64,000 nt of DNA, from positions 49,959,755 to 50,023,754 of the forward strand of contig CM048853.1 in the NCBI GenBank assembly GCA_026545225.1, given 5' to 3'. Position 1 is the first letter of the stretch, and each line of letters starts with the position of its first letter. The notes under the pieces are model-generated. The model did no database searches. It was not told where the DNA came from and was given only the letters and a program-made list of their open reading frames with translations. Below are positions 12,301 to 24,300 of the stretch, in pieces. Made by a program: the position numbers and the translations under genes. This DNA comes from Cornus controversa. Taxonomy: Eukaryota > Streptophyta > Magnoliopsida > Cornales > Cornaceae.

Positions 12301-15300
12301 TGACCAGATAATTGTTAGCTTCCCAATCAGCATAACCGGGATCGGTGGTGGATGGAGGAGCATTAAAGATGAAATGTAATTTCCTTCTAGCCCCTAAGGA
12401 AATCTTTACAGCTTGGGCCCATAACAAATAATTGGTATTGTTGAGTTTTACGGTTGTAATTTGCAACCCAACAAGATCAGTGGCAGCAGCAGAAGTCTTG
12501 ACTTCCAAAGGGACAGTGATAGGAAGCTCGGCCATGAAAGCTTAGCAAAAATTGGGTAAAAAAAAATTGGACCGAGCAAAAAAAAATATGGCCGGAAAAG
12601 AGGTTTGCAGAGAGATGGCAGCACAAAAAAAAATTCTGGTTTCTGGACTCTTTTTTTTTTTTTTTTTTTCGGGTTGACCCGGGAAATACCTGGTGGGTCG
12701 GGTCGGGTCAATCACAGCTGGGCTTGGTTTGGATCAGCCGGGCTATCCCAACCTTGAATTGCCTATTCGTGTACTGGATTGGGTTAATAACTTAGCCCAA
12801 CTTTGTGTTGCCTATTTGTGCAACCAAACGCCCCTCTTCTTCAACCTTAAAACACAGACAGCCCAACCTTGTGGTCCTCGACACCAGATCGACGATGAGC
12901 ACCAAACAGTGGCACCAAACAGAACGGCGAGAGCACCAAACAGAACGGCGAGAGGCAACGACACCGAATCGACGATGGAATCCGGCGTAAACAAAGATCA
13001 CAGCGAGAAACAAGTTCTTCAACGGAGAGAGAGAGATCTGCTGACGATGACCAGAGACGAAACCATCTCTGCTGATAGTGACCCACGAAACAAAGGTGAC
13101 GAAAAATGCTTCAGATCAGCTTCTTGTTTAGTTTCGGCGACGATGGATGACGTCGTTTCACTTGCAGGGCCAAAGAGATCGGAGAACACTCTCTACGATT
13201 TCTCTATGGCAGCACCAGCAATAGCAATGGCAACAGCAACACTGAAGTAGAAGAATTTCTGCTCTGATACCATGTAGAAACTGAAGACTAGAGAGAGAGA
13301 AGTTGAAGCTATTTCGTATATTCATTCTATGTAAAATGGGTACAGTATCCCATATATTTGTACAAGGAAATGTAAATGACAATATTACCCCTATGGGTGT
13401 AATTACAAATATACCCTAATACATATACATTCTAACAGTATGACAGTTAAAAAAAAAAATCTGATGCTAAATATGGAGTCAGAGATGCTAAAAATGAAGT
13501 ATATGATTATCTTCGTTCTAAATTTCGTACATAGAATGGGGAGAAAGAATATATATAGATTTGCTAAGTTAAGGAACAGGAAATCCGAGATTTTAAATTG
13601 CATCATGAATTATGATCTGTGGATCTTTGTTAAAGGTGGAAATTTATTTGAGAAATTATTTAATGAAAATTATATAATAATGTTATGTCTAAAAGAATAT
13701 AGTAACTTTAGGGAGATTTATAAAACTTTTTTTTTGGTAAGATCAGTATGTGAGGTGAAAAATGCATTGAGAAAGTTGAGAACTGCAGATATCTTGATTG
13801 ATCATTTTCAGAAAAGGCAATTAGGTTTTATGGAATATCTCTTTCTGGACCTTAAAGAGGTAAGTCTAGGAGGGGAAACCTGTAGAAATGGTTCTTGGCA
13901 AAGTGGTTAGATAAACATAGCTAGTGAAACTACACAAATTGCAGGGGAGTCGATGAAGAAGATTGACCCCAGAAATGGATGCTGAATTTATCAGGACCTT
14001 CTCATCAAAGCCACCTGGAGAGGTTTATACAGGTGCATTCAAGAGGGGTAGCAAAGCCAAGTGAAGCCACTAAACAAATAAATCCTATCTATTATTTAGC
14101 TTCATGTTTGCTCCATTATTGTAGACTACTATTAGGTCCTTATTGTTTTAATTTAAAAGTCATATTCTGTCAAGTGAATTGCTTAAGCAGGGGTACTAAT
14201 GTCTTATTTTATCGAGGCAACACTAGGTTATTTATCTCGCTATAAAATGTAATGCCCCACCCAATCCTGACACAATGTTGTTCGCTTTTGGTTCCCCCGG
14301 ACTAGAGAGTTCCCAGGGGGTCACCCATCCTGGTACTACTCCCAGCTAAACACACTTAACTGTGGAGTTCTGGTGGGTTCACAACCATTATGGCTTTAAA
14401 ACGTGTCGTGTCATAGAAGGGTGATAAACATACATATATACTTCCTCATTCCTCACCTAGGCGATGTGGGATTGAGCACTTGTAGCCTGCCAGTGTGGTA
14501 GCTCGCCCAGTGTCTCGCATCTGCTCACATTACACCCGCCCACAAGGATCACCACAATTCACCCCCTTAGGAGGCCCGACGTCCTCGTCGGCACACTTCC
14601 GGCTGGGTCAGACTTTGATACCATTTGTAACGCCCCACCCAATCCCGACACAATATTGTCCTTTTTTGGTTCCTCCGGACAAGAGACTTCCCAGGGGGTA
14701 CCCATCCTGGTACTACTCCCGGCTAAGGACGCTTAACTATTGAGTTCTGGTGGGTTCACAACCATCACGGCTTTAAAACGAGTTGTGTCATAGAAGGGTA
14801 ATAAACATATATATAACACTTCTCCATTTCATACCCAGATGATGTGGGATTGAGCACCCTGTAGCCTGCTAGTGTGGTAGCTCGCCAGTGTTTCGCACCT
14901 GCCCACAAGGGTCAACACATAAATACTACCTAAACAGAATGTACAAGAAACCTTGTTATTCTATTCCTTGAGAATCAGTAATGAAAAGTTTCCTTGGGTC
15001 CCACTGAAACACCAAACTTTATTATTGTTCAGTTTTTCTGTAGAGATATTGCATTCTTGATTATTTCTTCATATTTGCTATTGGGTTTCTCTATTTTCTG
15101 CACCAACAGCCTTACTTATAGTGTAAATCTTGGGGTTTTTTAGAAATTTGAAAATGTTCAAAGTAGTTTTAATAAAAAGGGCAAACCTAGTGCATGAGAC
15201 TCTCGCCATTGCGGGGTCTGGAGAGGGTCAAATGTACGCAGCCTTACCTCCGCACATGGAGAGGCTGTTTTAATATTATCATTATTTCTAAATTTTCAAT

Positions 15301-18300
15301 CACACAGCATGTTCAATTGTAAGGTCATAAATTTGTTTTTAGTTGATGAATTTGACATTGACGCATCACTTTCTCCCTCTCTTTTGACTGTTCATATTAA
15401 GTGCTTGATTGCTTAAGAATTATAAAGAAGTGTCTGATTGCTTGAGAAAAGATCTGCCTTGTAAGATTTTATCTGTATCTCCACTTTGATTTGATTCATT
15501 AACTACTTTGTTGTTTCATCTTCTGTTTGAATACGGCAGAATACGGGGATGTCACAGACATCTACAACTGGTAATTTCTGTTATTTAAATTTTGTTGTAA
15601 CCTGCCATCTTGAAGCATATATTACATTGAAGCATGTTTTATGAGCTCATGTTCCTTAACATTTTCACATTTAAGCAGGATTTCTAAATTTTTATTTCCA
15701 ATATCTTGTGCCCCCATAATACTTAGCTTTATTGGTATGAACTGCTTGGTGCAAATAGATTGTGGTCAATCTTAGTTTGACAAGAGAAATACATGGACAA
15801 TTTGGTAAAGTCACTTATAGGAGGTAGGATTTAGTTTGGAAGTGGCGGAAAGCTACAGTAGGTTGCCCCTATTAATTATAACCTTAACCCTCTTCTACCA
15901 ATTCTTAATATGGTCTCAATTATTCTTCAGAAAACCTAGTTAAACCCAATCCTTATTCTTCATTGTCATGCTGTTTTTCAACGATCTTGCACCCATGGGG
16001 GCCTTAAATTTTTTCTGTCATAATTAAGAATATCTAAGATGACAAAAACTTGCATATTATAATTTTGCTTGCACCATTATTTTCTTCTTTCAAACAATAG
16101 AGTTTACTTTTATTGCCAATATAAGTTATTTTTTCTTGTACATGTTATCATATCTTTTTTTCCCCCTTGATTGGACTTGAACACATCTTAATTTACCATT
16201 TTTAACTATTCATTGAATTTACATTAAAAGCTTGTTAATCGATAAATGTTATTTTCAAACTTGTAAATGTCATGGGTTTGGCTCAAAAATTTCACCATGT
16301 TGAATATTGATATGTTACATTTTTTCCCACTTGTATTAGATGAGCTTTGTTGATGTTTTGACTTTCTTTTTGTGCTTGTACATGCTTTCTAATTTTCATT
16401 ATGCTTATCAACTAGTTGAAATATTGATGTCCTTCACTATTTATTTCTGAACAATTGTATGATAAAATGATCTTGTTCGCAGTTCGTTTTGTATTTTCAT
16501 TTGAGATGTTTTTTCCTTTCTCAAAGCTTCCATTTGCATGTTTACATGAATATTGAATTACACGTCATCCTATATAACATAGTGATACATTCAATGAGAA
16601 TTCCCCACCTACAAGTGATCCGACATATATCTCAACTCTTGGAGCTGCTGTTTATAAAGCAATGTCCAAAGCGGACAAGGATGCTGTGTGGCTAATGCAG
16701 GTATGTTCCTCACTCTCCACACTCATATGCTCCATGACTCTATTCTTCACGGCCACTCCTGCTATAGCTCTCCTTTCCCTGTTTTCCTTGATGGTGTCAA
16801 AGTGGTACTTCATGTCTTTGCATTCAAATGCATCTGGTGTGTGATTAGTTGTTTGTCCCTGTCCTCTGGTCTTTGAATTTGTAATATCTCCATGAATTGA
16901 GAATTACAACTTAATAATATATTGGTTAAACAAGACTGCATCTATATCCAGTCATTATATGATTGATATTGATGTCTTGGTGATCGGTGTTTAAAATTTT
17001 GCGGCACTTGCTGGTGGATAGTTAGGAAGGGTGCATAGTGAGGAGAGTTAGAGCAGTTAGTAGGCAGCTCCAGTTTGGTGGATTACTTGGTGGGAAAAAA
17101 AATTGGACCTTTAACAGGGTAGAGTTTACTATTTGGAGAGTTATGCATCTAATACTTTTTGTCAGTGGATAATCTTCAGTTTTTGCAGATTCTATTATAG
17201 AGTTTTTGGGAGATGTTGTATTGTATAGCTCTGTTCAAGTCCTGTGTACATGGGTTGGTGTCCTTTAATATAACTTGTCAAAAAAAATAAAATAAAATAA
17301 AAAGAAAGAGGGAGAGAGAGAGAGTAGAAGGCAAGAATAAAAGACACATCTGAAACTAACTTAAGATTGGATGTGTCTTGAACTAGATAGTGAAAAGAGG
17401 GTGGTTCCAGCCTGATTTATTTTCCAAAATCTGCGAACAGCCTCACTTTTACAGAAAATTTATGGATGTTTTATATTCTTCTTCATCTTTCTTATATGAC
17501 AACATTCTAAGTTCGTAATTAGTAGATTAATTTTATCTTACGGATTCTTTTCCGTTATGTGAATCAATGAATTTATATCTTGTCTTCTTCACACCATCTC
17601 ACTTTACAGCATGGTTGCACTTGTCTTCAACAACGTAGCCAGGATTTCTTTATCATAAACCTTCCTATTCACAAGTCTCCGCACAGACTGCAGGCTTTTC
17701 TTTTATGCTCACTGCAGGCCTTGCTTTTATGCTCTATGATACATAAAATGACACAGTTGACTGATTTACCAATGTGCAGGGTTGGCTATTCTCATCAGAC
17801 TCATCATTCTGGAAGCCACCACAAATGAAAGTATGCACTACCTTAAGAAGAAAGAAACTCTTATCATGTTATCTTTCTAATTCCTGGCCAGTTCAGTCAT
17901 ATCTCATTTTATAAGTTCAAATGGTAAACTCTGCCATTTGGCTTATTGTATTTTCATCTAAGGTTATGTTATTTTGTTGGTTGCTTGTTTCATGGTTGTT
18001 AATATGCGTAGGCAAGGCTACCTTATGTGATTATACCCTCCCACTAAAATAGGTGCCTAAGCAATTGCCCTGGTAAACTTTGATATATAACATATAAAAT
18101 TTTATTACATGGGCTGTTACTAATCATAATTGCTCCTTCAAGAGATGCTTTGGCATTACTGCAGCATATTTTATGGTGAGAAGAATGCACATTGTCTTTA
18201 TATGCTACATTGCATAATTGCCACAGCATGTTAAAGGTTTCTGTCTAATCATGCTTCGAGGCATGCTGTATTGTGATATAACTAATAGATATAACTGATC

Positions 18301-21300
18301 CAAATTCTTAATGAACACCCAGGATAACTCCCTAGGTGCCCGTTAGGTATCTTTCTTGGTGCTGTTAGGTGATTTGACAACATTGATGCGGATAATATTA
18401 AAAATACAAAAACAAAAGTAAATTTATGATGAGCCCAGTGAGAAACTAAGGTTATTCAACTAATTGGAGGTGCCAGAAGAGGAGAACAGGGTATTGCATT
18501 ATTTGCACATATTGGCTACCCTCATAGTTGAACTTGTGGTCTCATTCTTGGCAAGTCAATTTTTTTACCATTGCACCAAGTAATGATCCCTAATATAATT
18601 TTATTATATCAACATATAAATAAATACATATGGCTAAAAATAAGCATAGCATGGTGCCATTTTTTTTAATAATACACATACGTGCATGCATATGTATATG
18701 CATTACTCCCTAAAATAAAATTTAATATTTCTAGTTTCTTTTGGTAGCTAAGACGCACACCAAACTCACACGCAGACATACACTCACTCATTATTGCCCC
18801 AGTAGGGACTTGAACCCTCAACCTCCCCTGTGGTTGGAAGGGAGAGAGCACTTGAGATATAGGCTGGGTAAACTTTTAGTATTCTAAAGAATAAAACAGA
18901 AGTAATATTAATTTTTATTAACTCCTTACTAGTCTTTTCATATTTTTGTATCTCTATAATTTAAAATATATACTTGCGTTATTTCAGTCCGTCCTGTTGT
19001 TCCATTGGTTGAACAGTGATCCAATGACCCAATTCTCTTGTTCTGTTAATGTCTGTGCCTGATCTAAATAACTATGTCCGTATTTGATATTTCTGAACTA
19101 ATCATGGATTAACTAATTTCTTTGTGTTATTCTAGTCACTCCCTCCCTTGCAAAAGTACTGCCTATATACACATGCTTTTGTGTTCTCATGCATTTACTG
19201 GTTCTTACAATAAATTTTATCTATTTGTTATCAAGTTAATTTATATTTGACAGGCACTTCTACATTCTGTTCCATTTGGGAGGATGATAGTTCTTGATCT
19301 ATTTGCTGATGTTGTACCCATATGGAAGGCATCGTCTCAATTTTATGGAACTCCTTATATTTGGTAGTCACATCTTCTATAGTTCTATTAAGAGTTGCCA
19401 TAATTTAATATCTTTTGAGATTTTCAATCTTCAGAACATGTCTTCTAGTTGAAATTAAAAATTCTGTTAAATAATGTACAACTTCTAATGTACATAAGGT
19501 GTATGCTGCACAACTTTGGTGGAAATATTGAAATGTATGGCATATTGGATGCAATTGCTTCAGGTCCAGTTGATGCTCGTGTCAGTGAAAATTCAACCAT
19601 GGTATGCTATGCGTTATAACGATTATGTATAATAAATTGTCTTGGGTGCATGCATTCTACTTTTATGAAATCAGCAAGAGTTAAAGTAACAAGAAGAGCG
19701 ACCTGCTTATTAGGTCAACTCAACAAAGCCTCAGTCCTCACTATTTTAGTTCTACATAAATCTTTTTTGCAATTCTCTATCTAGAGTCACATCTTCTGTT
19801 GAGCTATATCAGTTCACTATATGATGACTAAACTTGCTGTTTTCTACTTTTTTTGTGCATTCCAATTCAGAAAGTTGCTATCATAGACATGGTATTTTAT
19901 CTGTCCTGGATTTCTAAAATGACGAGCATATGATTCTTCCACATGCATTTTGATTGGTTATTATGTGTTAATAATGTTTTATATTCTATTTTAGGGTATA
20001 AGTCATTTAACCATTTTTTTAAATTTGGTTGATCTAAATAAATGTTGGCTCAAGCGTTCATAACATTCTTTGAGTAGTCCGAGTGAGAATATATTTACTA
20101 AAATTTATGAGAATTTTTTGAGGTTAAAACTTGGTCACATCAATAAGCTGCTTTTATCTGCAACATGGAAAGACTTCCTTGGTAGTTGTTCATACCATTT
20201 TCCCTATATTTTTGGAAGTGTTCCCAATTCATGAAAAAACTAGTGGATATTTTCCCCCATTTCTTCATGCATTTTTCGCTAAAAGAAAGTCAGCAAGAAG
20301 TCTGATCAAAGTCCGTGTGTATTATCAAGCCTTAACCCAATGCTGTGTGGTCAATTACATGAATCTTGTTTCTCCATTCTTTACAGTAAGTGTCCAAAAT
20401 TTCAATTAAATTGTAGGTCAGCAGCTATACTTTCTATTAATGGGAATGAAAAAAAGAAGACGGCATTTCTTCTATACCATATTAAGTGTCCCTGTTAGGA
20501 TTCCTTTTATATTTGCAGAACCTTTCTCCTATACCAGTTTCAACTTACAGTCCTTACCAGCATAGCCATATGTCTTTGTTGCACATGGCCAAACAATCCA
20601 AATCAGATTTCTCTTTTTTGTCTCAATTGGTGGCTGGCCTACCTTTGACTAAATGAATTAATAACTAAGTATTTAAAGAATGGATTATAGGTCCCAAAAC
20701 TCAGATGAAATCTCTCCACAATGTGTTATTTTAAAATTCTTAAAACAAAAGATAAAAAAATAAATAGATTAGATTCTAGGGCTGTTGAGTAATTCCAATG
20801 AATCAAAAGTTCCCATCTCTCTCTCTCTCTCTCTGATAGATGATTTTTTTGATAAATCTGGTAAATGATTTGTTATGGACTCTTACTTCCCTAATTATTT
20901 TTTCTTTATCTTTCTCAATTGATCAAAACTGCAAACATCTTGATAGAATATTTTATGAACTTGGGATATTTGACTTTAATTAATTGAATTCTTACTAATT
21001 GAATATTGGACAATTGTTATTTTAATTTTGTTTCCTGGTAGGTATATCGCAAATGAACCCATTTGTTCTATTGGGACTCGAACCCTCAACCTTTCATTGG
21101 AAGGAGGTGGCAGTACCACTGGGGCTAAGCCCCTGGTATATTGGACATTAGTTTTCATAGTATTATTTTATTTAGTTAGGTTAAGCAGGGGTGATAAAAA
21201 TATATGAAAAATATCTTTTCGTTTTCTTTCCTTTTTCTTTTTGTTTTGGTAGAGCTCAAATAAGGGATTTCAAATTATATGTATTCAAATTTCCTTCATT

Positions 21301-24300
21301 TTGAACATGTCAGGAACTTTAAAGTTTCTCATCCAAACAATACTAAGTTGTTAGCTGGTCATCATATGTAGATGACAACAAAGGATTTAGTACCTGATAG
21401 GATTCTGTGATCTTAGCATATGGCTGTGGCATAAATTATGAAAATTGCTACATGAGAACTTCCATTTGAGCATGTTTTGATGTTTTTTATTGTTTTACTT
21501 CTATAGATCACTTGTCTATGTAAAATATCAGAGAGCTTGTGTTATAAAGTATAATAAATATTATTGTCTTCTTTGGACATCTCTTCTTACATTCTTTGCC
21601 AAGCTCAAGTGCTCAACTATGTAGCTTACTAATTATCCATGTTCCTCATAGGTTGGTGTTGGCATGTGCATGGAAGGAATAGAACAAAATCCAGTTGTCT
21701 ATGAGCTGATGTCTGAAATGGCATTTCGAACGGATAAAGTCCAGCTTGAGGTAATTGAAGTTCTCTAATTGACAATGAAAACATGTTGGAGAGCTTTACC
21801 TGCTTTCTGTTTGAATAATTGTTGGCATTTTCTGTCTTCCTTACTCTGGGTAAGGTAATCTGTTACTTCTCGTGTATTTGACAAGGACACAACCACTAGT
21901 ATTGTTCTTAAACAATGATATGAGGTGTCTGGGACTACTACATCCAGAAAAAGTTGTCTCACAATGCAACTGTAACTTTGTCAATGGGTATAATGGTATA
22001 AGAATGTTTACTTTGATCACCATTCAGGTTTATAACTGAAGTCATTTATATGGTGCTCTTACTGCTGAGGGCTGTGCATGGTAGAACTGAGGTATTCTCT
22101 TAAGTGCTTTTCAAAAGAGATGCTTACTCATGCAGAGATTGGTGGTTGTGGGATCAAGACACCAAAGGCCATAATGACTTGCCAGTCTGTCATTTTGTTT
22201 ATTTTCCCAATCTATTTGTTTTACTGGGTCGTGGTTGTAGATGTTCTGAGACAGGGCATGGAATGGCTGAAAACCTACTCTATTACTCTTGTAGGAATGG
22301 CTGAAAACCTACTCTCGTAGACGTTATGGTAAAGCAGTTCATCAAGTTGAGGCAGCTTGGAAAATTCTACACAGCACAGTTTACAATTGTACGGATGGAA
22401 TTGCTGTACGTTTTCTGTTTTTATTTTTTTATTATTTTCTTTCGAATGAAATCTAGTGTTTCTATGTCATTCACTTATGAATAGAGGATAATCTTGGATC
22501 TACACTTGAATGTGATATATCATATATCATATATGTGTCCAATAGATCAAGTCTTCAATTGCATATTTTCTAGAAGGTTAGAGGATCTAAATCACTAACT
22601 TTAACAAAACAGTGACTTATTCATCCAGTTCTAAATGAAAAAATATGTTGAGAGGATAATTGAAGAACACATCTAATTAATTTATAAAGAATTCTTACAG
22701 TTGTTATGTGAAAGCATCTCTCTCTCTCTCGCGTAAAGAAAGGTAGAAATTGTACTTGGCTATGTAAAATAGCAACCCATCTCATGGAATATTACCTCTT
22801 ACAAACTCTACCAAGACATAGGATAAGTTACTTGGAGTCTTTAAGGAATGTGTTCTTAGATCCTAAATAAATGCAATATTGTATTGTTCTATAACTTTAG
22901 TGGGTTCGTTAGTTACTAACTAAAGGGTGTTTCATGGTTAATTCTGTGGTTTCCCTTAACACAAACTGATAACTCTTTTTCCTTTTTTTCTCAATCAATT
23001 TGTCACAGGACCATAACATAGATTTTATAGTTAAATTTCCTGATTGGGATCCATCGCTGAACACCAGTTCTGAAATATCAAAACCAAACCAGATGCAAAA
23101 TCTCCTTGCACCACACGGACACAGAAGATTCCTTTTCAGTGAAACAAGGTCCCTCTTACCTCAACCACATTTATGGTATTCTAACCATGATGTCATCAAT
23201 GCATTGCGGCTGTTCCTTGATGCGGGAAGCGATCTTGCTGGAAGCCTCACATATAGGTAAAACTCTAATTGAAATTATATGTGTAAAACCCAGCAAAACT
23301 CCTGGTTTATTTCTTCCGACTTACTATCTTGAGCACATGCTGGTAATATAGGGCCTGTTTTGGTTCAGTTTTCTGAAAACAGAATGCTGTTCTCAGAAAA
23401 CTGAACCAAACAAGCCCATAATTTTCTAGGTTTTTCTCAATTACTGTAGATATGACTGCCCTCTGCTTGAAACATATGTTACACTTTCTTTTTCATAGGG
23501 AACAGAAACCTTTACCAAGTAAGAAACAAAATACAGAGAGAGAGACTGATATTGTCAAAGAGTAAAATGGACTTGATACACAAAACCCCAAAAATTGGTA
23601 TGATGAAACAACTTAGGGGCCTATTTGATTAAGTTCTTTATGTGCTGCTAAGTTACATGTTTGCTGATATAAATATGTGATGACGACTTTTATCTTGTAA
23701 ATCTAGCCTAGAAACTGTCTACTTCAGATTCCACATCTTGTAAAATTATAAGGGAAAAAAACCATGAATTTTAAAAGAATTACTAATATGTTTATAAAAT
23801 TGACAGGTATGATTTGGTTGACTTAACTAGACAAGTACTGTCAAAGCTAGCAAACCAGGTATATTTGGATGCAGTGACTGCTTTCCGGGACAAGGATGCC
23901 AAAGCTTTGAGCTCTCAAAGCCAGAAATTTCAACAGCTCATCAAGGACATTGATAAACTTCTTGCTGCAGATGATAATTTTCTACTTGGAAGTTGGCTTG
24001 AAAGTGCAAAAAAACTGGCCCTAAATCCTAGCGAGATGAGTCAGGTGCACATGAAATAATTTTTCCTTCAGTACTTTATGCAGCTTAATTCAAAATAGCC
24101 CAACTTAGTGTGTGAACTTTTCCGAGTTGGTTAACAGATATAACACGAATTAATTATTTAACCTTCTCCTTTTTTGATCAACAGATATATATACTTATAT
24201 GTGTTACCTTTCCTTTTTTCCTCTAATTGCTTCAGTATGAGTGGAATGCAAGAACACAAGTTACAATGTGGTTCGATACTACAAAATCCATTCAGAGTCA

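Larger units (their letters stand above)
8120..13437 (-). mobile_element. Nearly intact Ty1/copia LTR retrotransposon in a NAGLU intron
   Basis: A 5.3-kb element on the minus strand within NAGLU intron 7754-15539, antisense to the host gene. LTRs of 165 bp (TG...CA) lie at 8120-8284 and 13273-13437 and differ at one base. The 5-bp TSD GTATG is at 8115-8119 and 13438-13442. The primer-binding site TGGTATCAGAGC (minus strand) touches the 5' LTR at 13261-13272; a purine tract ending GAGGGGGAG (minus strand) lies beside the 3' LTR at about 8285-8296. One gag-pol frame is present with a single frameshift. LTR similarity indicates recent insertion. Confidence 0.97.

Noticed and set aside
12693-13250. 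185-codon plus-strand open frame
   Set aside because: Antisense to the copia leader; no recognisable protein.
13443-13910. 156-codon plus-strand open frame next to copia element 1
   Set aside because: Lys/Asn/Ile-rich, no domain, no promoter or splice context; intronic AT-rich DNA.
14305-14385. Possible 5S rRNA gene
   Set aside because: Only part of 5S is matched and it is repeated within two LTRs with a primer-binding site between them, so it is Cassandra.
21030-21140. Possible tRNA gene
   Set aside because: A and B boxes are present but acceptor and anticodon stems do not pair; better explained as a SINE.
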